A stretch of 64,000 nucleotides of DNA from an uncultured Prevotellaceae bacterium (GCA_947165505.1 CAMVAT010000015.1:1-64000), one strand, 5' to 3'; counted from the stretch's first letter, positions 1-10,960 are shown. Made by a program: numbers and translations. Notes: generated by a model from the letters alone, not told the origin.

Positions 1-2
1 CG

Positions 3-1499
3 CACCTCGAGAACGGCCGCATGATCTATGCCTCTAAGACTTACGAGAACCTCGACGCCACCCGCAAGGCTGGTCTGTGGGGTGTCTCGATGCCTCGCCG
101 CTACGGCGGTCTGAACCTGCCCAACGCTGTGTTCTCCATGCTTTCTGAAGTGATCTCGGCTGCCGATGCCGGTTTCCAGAACATCTGGTCGCTCCAGAGC
201 TGCATCGACACGCTCTATGAGTTCGGCTCTGAGGAGCAGCGTCAGAAGTACATCCCCCGCGTCTGTGCAGGCGAGGGCATGTCGATGGACCTGACTGAGC
301 CCGATGCCGGCTCAGACCTGCAGCGCGTCATGCTGAAAGCTACCTACGACGAGAAGGAGCAGTGCTGGCGCCTGAACGGCGTGAAGCGATTCATCACCAA
401 CGGCGACTCTGACATCCACCTGGTGCTCGCCCGTTCCGAAGAGGGCACGAAAGACGGCCGCGGCCTGTCGATGTTCATCTACGACAAGCGTCAGGGCGGT
501 GTCAACGTGCGCCACATCGAGCACAAGCTCGGCATCCACGGTTCGCCCACCTGCGAGCTGACCTACAAGAACGCCAAGGCCGAGCTCTGCGGCAGCACCC
601 GTCTGGGACTGATCAAATATGTGATGGCCCTGATGAACGGCGCCCGCCTGGGCATTGCCGCACAGAGCGTGGGTCTCTCTCAGGAGGCTTACAACGAAGG
701 TCTGGCCTACGCCAAGGAGCGTGCCCAGTTTGGCGAGAAGATCATCAACTTCCCCGCCGTATATGACATGCTCAGCCGAATGAAAGCCAAGCTCGACGCC
801 GGCCGTTCGCTGCTCTACCAGACAGCCTGCTACGTGGATATCTACAAGTGTCTCGAAGACATCGCACGCGACCGCTCGCTCACACCCGACGAGCGTCAGG
901 AGCTGAAGAAATACCAACGTCTGGCCGACGCTTTCACCCCGATGGCCAAAGGCATGAACTCAGAGTACGCCAACCAGAACGCCTACGATGCCATCTCGAT
1001 CCACGGCGGTTCTGGCTTCATCATGGAGTATAAGAGCCAGCGTCTGTATCGCGACGCCCGCATCTTCTCTATCTATGAGGGAACGACCCAGCTGCAGGTG
1101 GTGGCTGCCATCCGCTACATCACCAATGGCACCATGCTGGCCAACATTAAGGACATGCTGGCCGCACTGCCCGAGAACGCCGACGCCACGCTCAAGGCAC
1201 GTGTGGAGAAGCTCATGCCCGTATATGAGGAAGCTCTCGCTTACGTGAAGAGCCTGGGCAACCAGCCGGCACAGGACTTCCTGGCCCGCCGCCTGTATGA
1301 CATGACCTGCGAACTGGTGATGTCGCTGCTCATCATCGGCGATGCCTCGAGAGCACCTGAGCTCTTCGCCAAGTCGGCACAAGTATATGTGCGCATGACT
1401 GAAGAAGATGTGCTGGGCAAGTCGGCCTACATCAAGGCCTTCCACGTCGAGGACCTCGACTACTTCAAGGCAATGGAAGAGAAGGCTGAAGAAGCATAA
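3..1499 (+). CDS. acyl-CoA dehydrogenase (5' truncated by window edge; open frame continues upstream of the ATG at 21)
   Basis: Acyl-CoA dehydrogenase motifs (LTEPDAGSDLQ, YAKERAQFGEKI, IHGGSGF, YRDARIFSIYEGTTQLQ); frame stays open to the window edge. Confidence 0.93.
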   Translation, partial: HLENGRMIYASKTYENLDATRKAGLWGVSMPRRYGGLNLPNAVFSMLSEVISAADAGFQNIWSLQSCIDTLYEFGSEEQRQKYIPRVCAGEGMSMDLTEPDAGSDLQRVMLKATYDEKEQCWRLNGVKRFITNGDSDIHLVLARSEEGTKDGRGLSMFIYDKRQGGVNVRHIEHKLGIHGSPTCELTYKNAKAELCGSTRLGLIKYVMALMNGARLGIAAQSVGLSQEAYNEGLAYAKERAQFGEKIINFPAVYDMLSRMKAKLDAGRSLLYQTACYVDIYKCLEDIARDRSLTPDERQELKKYQRLADAFTPMAKGMNSEYANQNAYDAISIHGGSGFIMEYKSQRLYRDARIFSIYEGTTQLQVVAAIRYITNGTMLANIKDMLAALPENADATLKARVEKLMPVYEEALAYVKSLGNQPAQDFLARRLYDMTCELVMSLLIIGDASRAPELFAKSAQVYVRMTEEDVLGKSAYIKAFHVEDLDYFKAMEEKAEEA

Positions 1500-1539
1500 A
1501 CAGCAGGATGGAACAACATCCATCCTCATATAAACCAAG

Positions 1540-1578
1540 AAAGCCGAAAGACGATCACCTGTCTTTCGGCTTTCTTTG
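1540..1578. terminator. bidirectional intrinsic terminator between the acyl-CoA dehydrogenase and tamL
   Basis: AAGCCGAAAGAC-N8-GTCTTTCGGCTT stem between convergent genes. Confidence 0.75.
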
Positions 1579-1620
1579 TTGACAGCCATGTCCCAAGAAA
1601 AAATGCACAATGACCAACCG

Positions 1621-4020
1621 TCAGAACGGGTATCCGATGGCGAGGTGGACGCTCTGGCCGTCGCTGAATTTGGGGATGTTGAAATAGCCGCTCTTGCCGG
1701 TGTCGTAGGGCAGGTGGAGGCCTATGCCCCAGTCGAGGCGGATGACGAAGAAGTCGAGGTCGTAGCGCAGTCCGATGCCTGTGCCGAGGGCCATGTCATC
1801 GAAGAAGTTTTTGAGCCTGAACTTCGACCCGCCGAGGACATCCTCATCCTCCTCACCCTGCATATACCACACATTGCCCGTATCAAGAAACAACGCCCAA
1901 TGGAGGTTGCCGAACAGGCGTGCGCGCAACTCCAGATTGCCCAGCAGCTTCATCGAGCCCATGCACATGATGAATCCCCAGTCTTTCAGTCCTGCCGGGT
2001 CGTACGACCCCGGTCCATACGACCTCAGGGTGAATGCCCTCACGTTGTTGGCTCCTCCGGCATAAAACGCCTCGGTGTAAGGCAAGTCGCTGGAGTTGCC
2101 ATAAAACCATGCCGCCCCCACATTGGCATGCCCCACGAGCGAAGCGTTTTCCGACAGGCGCCATGTCTTGGTGAAGTCGGTCTCGAGTTTGACGAACTGC
2201 GCATAGGGATTGCTAAACATCTCCTTGTCTTTCTCATTCCACTTGCGCCCGAAGGCCATATACCCGAGCGAGAGCAGGTTGCCCGCCTCGCTGATGGTGG
2301 TCTCCCAGAAGATGGGGTTGCGGTAGCTTCGCGGACTGGTGTATGTAACCGTATATCGCATCTTAGGCACGAAGAGATCGGCCATGGTGAAGAGCAGGTT
2401 GGGATTGTTGTACAGCATGTCAGCGTAATCGTCCGACACCTTGCGCATATAGTTGAACTCCAGGATGAGCGGCGAGAACTTATGCCTGAGTGTCTCCGAC
2501 GACTGTATATTGTATGTGATCTCTCCCGACACGATATGGCGTGTGAAGTAGCCCGAGCGGCGTACGATGTCGCTACTCACCTTGATGAGCGTAGAGGGTG
2601 TGGTATAGAAGCGCGGGCGCCGGGGGCCGGTGCCTCTGCGCCTTGTGGGCAGGATAAACGAGGGCATGAGCAGCCGTGGCAGTTCGAGCGACACGTCAAA
2701 TCCGTAGGCATACGAGTCGATACGTCCGTTGTTGCGGTCGTTGCGGTTGAGCTGCCACTCGTAGCTTCCGTGCAGGTTGAGGTCCAGGTTCTCGCCGCCG
2801 TGGAAGGCATTGCGCTTGGTGAGTCCGAGCACGAGCTGCGGTCCGAGGAATCCCGTCGTCTTGCCGGCCAGGTTGGTCTCTACGTAGAAGTCGTAGGGCT
2901 TATCGAAGATGCAGTTCACCTCAAGGTCGAGCGTATCGCACTGCTCGGTGCTGTCGCGCGGTGTGAATTTGAAATCGACCATGCTGAAGATGTTGTTGCC
3001 GGTGATTTTGCTCACCGACTCCTCGTAGTCGTCGTAGCAGAAAGCATTGCCATGGCGCACCTTGAGTCCGCTGAGCAGCGTGCCCACCCTCATGGGTGGT
3101 TTCTTGCCGCTGTAGTGTATGGTGGTGGCCGACCGCCGCATGACCCTGCTGCTGTCGGTCTGCTCCATGAAGTTGCGCTTCAGATAGATGTCGCGCTTAC
3201 CGATATACCACTTGCGCAGCGCCTCGGGCGGTATGCTGTCGGCCATTTGCAGTTTCAGCTGCACCTGTCCCGGCACGGCGATGGTGTCGGCGAGATACGA
3301 TGAGTATCCTGTCTGGAAATAGTAGTATCCGTTGTTGCGGAAGAGGTTGGTGAGCCGTTGTCGCTCGCCGTTGAGTGTCTCCACATCGAAGGGCACGCCT
3401 CGCCTGACGAGCCGTTCGCTATAGGTGCTGTCGATGATTTGCTGTGCCTGAGCGGGGAAATTGATATATTCGAGCGTATCGACGGTGAAAAGATGACCCA
3501 TATCCACTTTGTAGCTCACCTTTTGCTTTTTTGGGTTTTTGCGCTGTATGATGTCATAATCCACGGTGCCGCGCATGTAGCCGTGCGACTTCAACGTCGA
3601 TTTCGCCACCGCGCTTCTCAGTTCGGGGTTCACGGTTGACATGAGCACGGGCTCTTTACCAAACGAGCTGACCATCCACTTGCCGAAGCCTGTCTGCGAC
3701 TTATAGAACGCGTTGTATATCCAGAGTGCGTAGGGGAAGGGCGTGCGGTGATACGAACTGCCGAAGAGGGCGCCGTTGGGTGCGCAGTCGAGCGCGGCGC
3801 TCACCTCGCTCTGCGCATATTCGGCGTGTGTGCCCGGCTCGTAGTTGGCATACGACACTTTGTCGATGCCCACGTATAGGTATTCGCCCTCGGGCACGCT
3901 GCTGGTGATGGAACAGGCCGCCACGAGCAGCGCCGCCGCTAACAGTGCCGCCGCGTGCCGCCAGGCCCGCGTGGCGCCTGCGGTCAGGATATGGCGTATA
4001 GGGTCATTCATGATTCTCAT
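1621..4020 (-). CDS. tamL: TamL-like outer-membrane BamA/Omp85 superfamily lipoprotein
   Basis: Lipobox LLVAAC; C-terminal Omp85-like barrel (AFYAGGANNVRAFTLRSYGPG; ALGTGIGLRYDLDFFVIRLDWG); overlaps tamB end. Confidence 0.85.
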   Translation of the reverse strand: MRIMNDPIRHILTAGATRAWRHAAALLAAALLVAACSITSSVPEGEYLYVGIDKVSYANYEPGTHAEYAQSEVSAALDCAPNGALFGSSYHRTPFPYALWIYNAFYKSQTGFGKWMVSSFGKEPVLMSTVNPELRSAVAKSTLKSHGYMRGTVDYDIIQRKNPKKQKVSYKVDMGHLFTVDTLEYINFPAQAQQIIDSTYSERLVRRGVPFDVETLNGERQRLTNLFRNNGYYYFQTGYSSYLADTIAVPGQVQLKLQMADSIPPEALRKWYIGKRDIYLKRNFMEQTDSSRVMRRSATTIHYSGKKPPMRVGTLLSGLKVRHGNAFCYDDYEESVSKITGNNIFSMVDFKFTPRDSTEQCDTLDLEVNCIFDKPYDFYVETNLAGKTTGFLGPQLVLGLTKRNAFHGGENLDLNLHGSYEWQLNRNDRNNGRIDSYAYGFDVSLELPRLLMPSFILPTRRRGTGPRRPRFYTTPSTLIKVSSDIVRRSGYFTRHIVSGEITYNIQSSETLRHKFSPLILEFNYMRKVSDDYADMLYNNPNLLFTMADLFVPKMRYTVTYTSPRSYRNPIFWETTISEAGNLLSLGYMAFGRKWNEKDKEMFSNPYAQFVKLETDFTKTWRLSENASLVGHANVGAAWFYGNSSDLPYTEAFYAGGANNVRAFTLRSYGPGSYDPAGLKDWGFIMCMGSMKLLGNLELRARLFGNLHWALFLDTGNVWYMQGEEDEDVLGGSKFRLKNFFDDMALGTGIGLRYDLDFFVIRLDWGIGLHLPYDTGKSGYFNIPKFSDGQSVHLAIGYPF

Positions 4021-7000
4021 GGGTCAGAGTCGTTTGATGAGGGGTGTTGCCGGCCGGCTGTGGAGTGCCCGTGTCGTCGCGGCGTGGTGCGCCCGAGAGC
4101 GAGTCGCTCTGCTCGGGCCGTGGCATGGGCCGTTGCGGCATCCTCGCGTTGTTGTCGCTCTTGAAGTTGAAGATGTCGATAAGCCGGTCGAGCTTCCTCC
4201 GCCAGAGGAATCCGGCACCGAACTCGCCCACCTCTCCTTCGAGCCAGTCGTACGTGTTTCGGTCGTAAAACACCTTGATATATTTGTTGCTGGTGTCGCT
4301 GAGCCGGTATTCGAAGGTGACATTGTTGAAGAACGACTGGTTACGGTTCTGCACGTCATTGCCTGTGGATACCTTGCCACCGATTTCCACCCGCAGCCGG
4401 TTGTTCCAGAATCGCTTAGAGAATTTAAAGGAGTAGTCGGTGTGCATGGCTCCGGTGGCGTCGGTGGCATTATCCACGCCGATGCTGATATCGAGCGAGC
4501 GCAGGGCGTTGCCCGTGATGTTGTTGATCTCGCTTTGCAGATACGAACTGAGCGCGCTGTTCATCAGTCCGGCGGTGTTGCCGTCCACGAGATACATGCC
4601 CGTGGTGAGCATGGTGACGGCCAGTTTGCCGCGCTCCTCTTCCGACATGCCACCCAGTTGGTTGGTCACAGTCAGGTCGTCGGGGGCGTCGATGATGAAT
4701 TGCAGTCCCATGTCTTGCAGTGTCTTGGTGATGACCACGCCACAGTCGAAATCCACGCTTCTCCCTGTTCCGTTCTCGCCCGTCACTGAGGCCTTGACGC
4801 GCTCGGTGGCCGTGATGTTGAGTTTCGGGTTGCCGGGGTTGCCCATAAACTCGATGTAACTGCCGTCTTGTATGGTGAAGGTCTTGAGGGGTATGACGGG
4901 CAGCGAGTATTTCATCTCGCCGTTGGCCAGCGTATATCGTCCGGTGAGCCTCAGGTCGTCGGTGGGGGTGTAGCGCATGCGCAGTTCGCCGCCGCCGGTC
5001 AGGTCGATATAGTTGTGCTTGTCGTTATTGAGGTCGCACACGAAGTGTGCCTGCTCGTCGATGTTGATGGTCAGGTCCATATTCAGTCCGTTGACGGGCG
5101 GCCGCTGCACCACGAGCTGCGTAGAGTCGGTGAAGTCAACGAACTTCACCAGTTCATCCATTCTGGTGTCGGCCGTCAGTGGCGAGTCGCGCAGCACATA
5201 GGTCATGTCGGTCTTGCCGAGCACATCCACCCGGCCCCTCATCTGGAAGGCGTCGAGCGGTCCTTGTATGCGTCCGAAGAAATTGATGAATGCCTTGCCG
5301 AAGGCCTCCGAGCGCGGGTTCTTCTTCGCGTTGATGACCATGAAGTTGCGTGCCTGCATCCGCATGTCGATGGTCATCCTGCTGAGGTTGGAGAAGTCGA
5401 AGGCGCCGTTGAGTTCCAGCGGTGTGTCGTTTTGGTCGAAGAGCTGGAAGTTTTCGAAGAGCAGCCGGCTGTGCTTGATGGTGACGGGGTCGTCGGCGAT
5501 GCGCATCTCAATGCCGTAGGGCAGGCTCATCACGTGGCACGAGTCGAGATACAGTTCGCCGTTGATATCGGGTCTGCCCAGCGGTCCGTTGATTTTCAGT
5601 GTTCCCTCGGCATATCCATTGAATCCGAGCAGACGGTCGGGCATGAATCCGTTGAGCAGTTCGAGCGGCATGCGTGCCAGTTCAAAGTCGGCATTGAGCG
5701 TCCCCTCGCCCACGGGCGAGTAGGTGCCCACCACTTTGCCCACCTCCAGTCCGTTGCTGTGTATCACGGCATCCACATAGTGCGACCCGTCCTCGTTGGG
5801 CATATATACGAACTCGGTGCCGAGGTCGCCCAGGGCGTTTTTCTCAAACATCATCTGTTTGACCGTCATGTCGCTCGACACAGTGAGTTGCTGGTCGGTC
5901 TTCACCAGGTGGTAGTCGCCGTTGAGTGTCCCTGCGATATTGGGCAGGAAGGGCATGGCCGCCACGATCTCGGCCAGGTTGAGTTGGTGTATGCTCACGG
6001 TCAGGTCTTGCTGCGCCTCTTCGTTGTCGTCGTTGGTGTAGAGCTGCACGGCGGTGCCGTCGGCGGCCTTGAGCGTCAGGTCGGCCGATAGCCTGTTGCC
6101 CTTTTGCAGCCTTAGGTAGTTGTCGTTATTGGCCGTAAATGTCTTATATCCTATCACGGGCTTGGTGTCGGCCAGCCGCACCACGAGCATACTGTCTTGG
6201 ATGGTGGCGTTGAGTCCGAGTTTCACGCCCAGCGAGTCTTTGGCATCGTACAGGCGGGTGTTGATGGCCACGGCATTGTCGTTGATAGAACCGTCGATCA
6301 CCGACCGCAGTTGATAGAAGGGGTTGTCGGGTCCGTTCACCACCTCGGCATTGTATTTGAATCCCCCCTCGTCGGTATCGAAGTGCAACTTCACCTGGTC
6401 TAATTGCAGGTTGTCGTTGCGCAGCGTGTCGGCCAGAATGTCGCCGTTGATACCGCTGTCGGGCGACGTGGTCATGTCGATGGCCAGATGGTGGAACGTG
6501 ATGCCTTCGCGCTTGAGGTATTGCGAGAGGATATTGTCGTGTCCGCTGTCGAGATAGATGCGGGTTTCGGGCAGTTTCATGCGCAGCGCATCATCATCGA
6601 TATGCAAGTTTTTCAGTTGCGTCACCATCTCCTCGGCGAAATGCCCCAGCTGGTTGATGATGGTCTCATAGCCCGCCTCGCCATAGAGGTTGAGTGCCAG
6701 GTCGCCGCTCTCAATCATCGCGCTTGTGGCCTGCTCATCGAGTTCCACGTCGAGCGCCAGTTCTTTCAATTGGATGTCTTCGCCCTGATAGTGCATCCGC
6801 ATATCGCTCACGTTGCCATGAATGCCATACCGTTTTTTCATGTCGGTGGCGATGTCGATATTAGCGCACCCCGACACTTCGCAGGGTTCGCTCATGATTT
6901 TCATGCGGTAGAGGTCGGCATGGTTGAGGTCGCAGACCACTGTGGCCTGCAGGTCGTCGGTATGTGTGAGCGCATCCACCCGGATGACGCCGCTGAGCAT

Positions 7001-8704
7001 TTGGTTGTGGCAGTCGATATCGGCGATGGCATGCCCGTCGTGGATATCGGCGGTAGCCTTCATGCCGCTCAGGTCGAAGTCGCCATAACTCAGGCTGGCG
7101 ATGTCGGCATCAGCCTGCAGCCGTGTCTTGGGCGATGTGGGGTCTGTGCCCTCGCCCTTGGCGGTGATGGTGCCCGTGAGCGGTGTCAGGGGCAGGCCGG
7201 GCAGGAAGTGTTGCAGGGGGAAGGTCTTTGCCTGGATGTCGGCTGTATATTGCATCCGCCGCGCATCGAAGTCGATGTCGGCATCGAGCGTGCCGCCGCC
7301 GTGTGCGATGAGCATGTCGGCAGCATAGCGGTCGGCGGCGATGTTGACCGTGCCGTCGAGTGCGATGCCCTGCGGTATGCGTACGGTGTTATTGAGATCG
7401 GGAAGTGCCGAGGTGACGAAGGCGAGATCATCAGTGCGCCCTTTCAGTCTGAGGTTGGCTTCGAGTTGCGCGGGGTTGTCCAGATGGTCGATGGTGCCCG
7501 AGGCATTCAACTGAAATGCTCCCGGCATCGACACCGTGAGGTTGCGCACAGAGGCATGCTGCATATTGCCCCTAATCTGCCCGTTGAGTGCGAGCGGGTG
7601 CTCCGGCCACTGCCTTGCCATGCCGGCGGGCAGCGCCGCCACGCGCATCAGGTCGGCCTTGCCCACGTATCCGTCGATGGTGGCATAGAGTGCGCCTGGC
7701 GTTTGTTTGTCAAACGCGTTGAGGTCCATCTCAAAGTGCGCGTTGAGATGCGAGTGTGGTGTCTTCATCTCAAAGGCAGGCACAGAGAGCTGGGTATCGT
7801 TGAGGGCGACAGCCCCGGAGAGATGGTCGAGTGTGAGTCCGCTCTTCTCTTTCAACGACAGTTCGCGCAGCGCCATATACATCTCGGGCGCGCAGAAATA
7901 GAGCGAGTCGGCCTGCAGTTGTATTTCCGAGAGGGCCAGGTGGTTGACGTCGAGTCCCGGCGCATGGGGCTGATACGGATAGTCCATGCCAAAGGTAGCG
8001 TCGCTCAGACTGGCGCTACCCACCTTAAACTCACCTTTCCACAGGTCGAAATGTCCGTCGCTGAATTGCGACTCGCCCAGATAGGCCGCTATCTGCATGG
8101 TGTCGCCCGGCGTATGCAGCGCCACGCGGCTGTCGTCTATCTTCAGGTCTTGCAATAAGATGCGCCACCGGTTGGTGCTGGGTGTCGTGTCGGGGGGCAG
8201 CGTGTCTTTTTGCAATGCGATGTCGATATCGGCCTTTTCCAGTTGCACGGTATTGAGCACCACCTGCTCGTCGTTCAGGTTCACGCCATGGCTCTGCACA
8301 TAGAGTCGGTCGAAGTGCCCATCGACGCGCACGGTGCGGATGAGTCCGTTGGTGAACACCTTCACGCGGTTCAGCTCGAGCGCGTCCACCTCTACCTGCC
8401 CTTTGAAGAGCGGCATCAGTTGCACGCTGGCCACCAACTGCCCCACGTCGGCGATGGTGTCGCGCTGGTGGGTGAGCGAATCGGTCTTGATGACCCTGAA
8501 GTCATCTACGGTCAGGTCGAGGGGGAATTTGAGGCTGACATGACCTACACTGATGTCCATGCCGGTCTGCTCAGAAGCGTAGGCCGTCACCTGCTGCGCC
8601 ACCCAATTCTGTATGGGCGGTACATAGAGTAGTATCACCAGTATGATGAACAGCAGAATCGGTGTGAGCACGATTCTGGCCACCCACTTCAGCAGCCTTT
8701 TCAT
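4004..8704 (-). CDS. tamB: TamB-like translocation/assembly module protein (DUF490)
   Basis: 1566 aa, N-terminal TM anchor, long beta-helical body, TamB C-terminal region; adjacent to tamL. Confidence 0.88.
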   Translation of the reverse strand: MKRLLKWVARIVLTPILLFIILVILLYVPPIQNWVAQQVTAYASEQTGMDISVGHVSLKFPLDLTVDDFRVIKTDSLTHQRDTIADVGQLVASVQLMPLFKGQVEVDALELNRVKVFTNGLIRTVRVDGHFDRLYVQSHGVNLNDEQVVLNTVQLEKADIDIALQKDTLPPDTTPSTNRWRILLQDLKIDDSRVALHTPGDTMQIAAYLGESQFSDGHFDLWKGEFKVGSASLSDATFGMDYPYQPHAPGLDVNHLALSEIQLQADSLYFCAPEMYMALRELSLKEKSGLTLDHLSGAVALNDTQLSVPAFEMKTPHSHLNAHFEMDLNAFDKQTPGALYATIDGYVGKADLMRVAALPAGMARQWPEHPLALNGQIRGNMQHASVRNLTVSMPGAFQLNASGTIDHLDNPAQLEANLRLKGRTDDLAFVTSALPDLNNTVRIPQGIALDGTVNIAADRYAADMLIAHGGGTLDADIDFDARRMQYTADIQAKTFPLQHFLPGLPLTPLTGTITAKGEGTDPTSPKTRLQADADIASLSYGDFDLSGMKATADIHDGHAIADIDCHNQMLSGVIRVDALTHTDDLQATVVCDLNHADLYRMKIMSEPCEVSGCANIDIATDMKKRYGIHGNVSDMRMHYQGEDIQLKELALDVELDEQATSAMIESGDLALNLYGEAGYETIINQLGHFAEEMVTQLKNLHIDDDALRMKLPETRIYLDSGHDNILSQYLKREGITFHHLAIDMTTSPDSGINGDILADTLRNDNLQLDQVKLHFDTDEGGFKYNAEVVNGPDNPFYQLRSVIDGSINDNAVAINTRLYDAKDSLGVKLGLNATIQDSMLVVRLADTKPVIGYKTFTANNDNYLRLQKGNRLSADLTLKAADGTAVQLYTNDDNEEAQQDLTVSIHQLNLAEIVAAMPFLPNIAGTLNGDYHLVKTDQQLTVSSDMTVKQMMFEKNALGDLGTEFVYMPNEDGSHYVDAVIHSNGLEVGKVVGTYSPVGEGTLNADFELARMPLELLNGFMPDRLLGFNGYAEGTLKINGPLGRPDINGELYLDSCHVMSLPYGIEMRIADDPVTIKHSRLLFENFQLFDQNDTPLELNGAFDFSNLSRMTIDMRMQARNFMVINAKKNPRSEAFGKAFINFFGRIQGPLDAFQMRGRVDVLGKTDMTYVLRDSPLTADTRMDELVKFVDFTDSTQLVVQRPPVNGLNMDLTINIDEQAHFVCDLNNDKHNYIDLTGGGELRMRYTPTDDLRLTGRYTLANGEMKYSLPVIPLKTFTIQDGSYIEFMGNPGNPKLNITATERVKASVTGENGTGRSVDFDCGVVITKTLQDMGLQFIIDAPDDLTVTNQLGGMSEEERGKLAVTMLTTGMYLVDGNTAGLMNSALSSYLQSEINNITGNALRSLDISIGVDNATDATGAMHTDYSFKFSKRFWNNRLRVEIGGKVSTGNDVQNRNQSFFNNVTFEYRLSDTSNKYIKVFYDRNTYDWLEGEVGEFGAGFLWRRKLDRLIDIFNFKSDNNARMPQRPMPRPEQSDSLSGAPRRDDTGTPQPAGNTPHQTTLTHENHE

Positions 8705-8710
8705 AATCGT

Positions 8711-9379
8711 TTAGGTTGTCATTTCATGCCACAGCCTCTCGTCGGGCAGTGGGGCTTCGACGGTGATTTCTTTTTTCGATACGGGGTGCACGAAGTTCAC
8801 CCTCCGGCTCAGCAGCGAGATGCTTCCGTCGGGGTTCGACCGTGGTGCCCCGTATTTGAGGTCGCCCCTGATGGGGCATCCGATATGGGCCAACTGGCAC
8901 CTGATCTGGTGGTGCCGCCCGGTGTACAGGTTCACTTCGAGCAGGTGATAGCGCTCGGAATGCGCGATGACGCGGTAGTGCAGCCGCGCCTGTTTGGCGC
9001 CCGGCACCTCGCGGTCGTAGGCATAACTTTTGTTTTGCCGTTCGTTGCGCACCATCCAGCTCTCGATGTCGGCCTCGGGCCGTGCCGGTGCCTTCACGGT
9101 GATGGCCCAATAGGTCTTTCTCACCTCGCCGCGCCTGAACATCTCGTTGAGTCGTGTGAGCGCCTTCGACGTGCGTGCGAACACGACCAGTCCGGCCACA
9201 GGCCGGTCTAGGCGATGCACAACACCGAGAAACACGCTCCCCGGTTTGTTGTACTTCGCCTTGATATACTCCTTCACCGTCTCCGAGAGAGGGGTGTCGC
9301 CGGTTTTGTCGCCCTGCACGATTTCCCCGCTCTCTTTATAGACGATGATGATATGGTTGTCTTCGTAAACGACGCGCAT
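8711..9379 (-). CDS. RluA-family RNA pseudouridine synthase
   Basis: VHRLDRPVAGLVVFART signature; TGRHHQIRCQLAHIGCPI. Confidence 0.93.
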   Translation of the reverse strand: MRVVYEDNHIIIVYKESGEIVQGDKTGDTPLSETVKEYIKAKYNKPGSVFLGVVHRLDRPVAGLVVFARTSKALTRLNEMFRRGEVRKTYWAITVKAPARPEADIESWMVRNERQNKSYAYDREVPGAKQARLHYRVIAHSERYHLLEVNLYTGRHHQIRCQLAHIGCPIRGDLKYGAPRSNPDGSISLLSRRVNFVHPVSKKEITVEAPLPDERLWHEMTT

Positions 9380-10126
9380 TTACATATTCATTCCGCCATC
9401 TACCTGTATCACCTGACCGGTGACATACGATGACATATCGGATGCGAGGAATGTAGCCACATTGGCGATGTCCTCTACGGTGCCGCCGCGGCGCAGGGGT
9501 ATCTTCTGTATCCACTCCTGCCGCACGTTGTCGGGCAGCGCCTGCGTCATGGCCGTGTCGATGAATCCCGGAGCGATGGCGTTGGCGCGTATGCCACGGC
9601 TGCCCACCTCCTGTCCGATGCTCTTGGCCAGTGCGATGAGTCCGGCCTTCGAGGCGGCATAGTTGCTCTGTCCGGCATTGCCGTGCACGCCTACCACCGA
9701 CGCCATATTGATGATCGAGCCGCTGCGCTGGCGCATCATGATGGGTGTGCAGGCATGTATGAAGTTAAAGGCCGACTTCAGGTTGACGGCGATGACGGCA
9801 TCCCACTGTGCCTCGGTCATGCGCAACATCAGTCCGTCTTTGGTGATGCCTGCGTTGTTGACCAGGATATCGATGCTGCCGAAATCTTCTTTGATTTGCT
9901 TGACCACTTCTTCGGTCTGTGCGAAGTCAGCGGCATTGCTGGCATACCCTTTGGCCTTCACGCCCTTGGCGGCGATCTCGGCCTCTGTAGCCTGTCCGTT
10001 TTCATCTATGACCAGATCGGTGAAAGCCACGTTGGCGCCCTCTTCGGCGAATTTCAAGGCGATGGCCTTACCAATACCACGGGCCGCGCCCGTCACAAGT
10101 GCTGTTTTACCAGTTAATAATCCCAT
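9380..10126 (-). CDS. fabG: 3-oxoacyl-[acyl-carrier-protein] reductase
   Basis: SDR TGAARGIG, NNAG, YxxxK (YAASKAG), C-terminal YVTGQVIQVDGGM. Confidence 0.93.
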   Translation of the reverse strand: MGLLTGKTALVTGAARGIGKAIALKFAEEGANVAFTDLVIDENGQATEAEIAAKGVKAKGYASNAADFAQTEEVVKQIKEDFGSIDILVNNAGITKDGLMLRMTEAQWDAVIAVNLKSAFNFIHACTPIMMRQRSGSIINMASVVGVHGNAGQSNYAASKAGLIALAKSIGQEVGSRGIRANAIAPGFIDTAMTQALPDNVRQEWIQKIPLRRGGTVEDIANVATFLASDMSSYVTGQVIQVDGGMNM

Positions 10127-10349
10127 GTTTGAAAATTAAAATATTTGATAATTAAAAGATTAAAAAATTAAAAAATTAAAAAGAGATGAGAGGTGAGAGG
10201 TTATCTTAGAGGTGAGAGGTGAGAGGTTATCTTAGAGGTGAGAGGCAAGAGATATGCTCCGTGCACCTCGTTCCGTTTACTGCAGTGTCACAGCAGTACA
10301 AGAACCCTAAACCCTAAACCCTCAACCCTCAACCCTCAACAAAAAAGTA

Positions 10350-10943
10350 CTACTTGACGTATCTTTTCCCGAGTGCTCCATACACCACCTTGGCCACGAG
10401 CGGACGGCTGGTCTCTTCGGTGAGTCCGTGCCCCAGGCGGCCGTAGATGTAGGGCACCTCCAGGCCTTTGATGCAATAGTGCGTAATATCCGCCACGAGG
10501 TTGACGTCGTCGATGTCGAACTCGCCTTCCTCCTTGCCGTCGGTATATACTTTTCTGAAGAGGGCTATCTCCTCCTCATCAAAATGCTTGCGCACCTTCT
10601 CTACCATCCAAATGTTGCGGAAGAACTCGGCGCGCAGGTTACCGTTTCTGCACACCGTCTCCTTGATCATGCTCAGATGGGTGTAAATCAATTCGATGAT
10701 TTTGTCTTGCGGAGTGATTTTCTTGGCGGCCACCTCGTCTAATTTGTCAGACAGCCGCTCCAATTCCGACTCGATGACGGCATAATACACCTCGTCTTTA
10801 TTTTTAAAATAGGTGTATAGCGTACGCCGTCCCTTGCCCGACATCATGGCGATGTCGTTCATGGATGTTTTCTCTATACCGTTTTTGGCAAATAGCTGCC
10901 GGGCCACATCTACTAGTTTTTGCCTCGTCTTGGATATTGACAT
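10350..10943 (-). CDS. TetR/AcrR family transcriptional regulator
   Basis: N-terminal TetR HTH (AKNGIEKTSMNDIAMMSGKGRRTLYTYFKNKDEV). Confidence 0.9.
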   Translation of the reverse strand: MSISKTRQKLVDVARQLFAKNGIEKTSMNDIAMMSGKGRRTLYTYFKNKDEVYYAVIESELERLSDKLDEVAAKKITPQDKIIELIYTHLSMIKETVCRNGNLRAEFFRNIWMVEKVRKHFDEEEIALFRKVYTDGKEEGEFDIDDVNLVADITHYCIKGLEVPYIYGRLGHGLTEETSRPLVAKVVYGALGKRYVK

Positions 10944-10960
10944 GTTCTATCCTCCCTAAA

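Noticed and set aside
1576-3303. 575-aa plus-strand ORF over tamL
   Set aside because: Antisense shadow; no start-site signals and no domains
4868-8158. 407-aa and 584-aa plus-strand ORFs over tamB
   Set aside because: Antisense shadows of the long tamB frame
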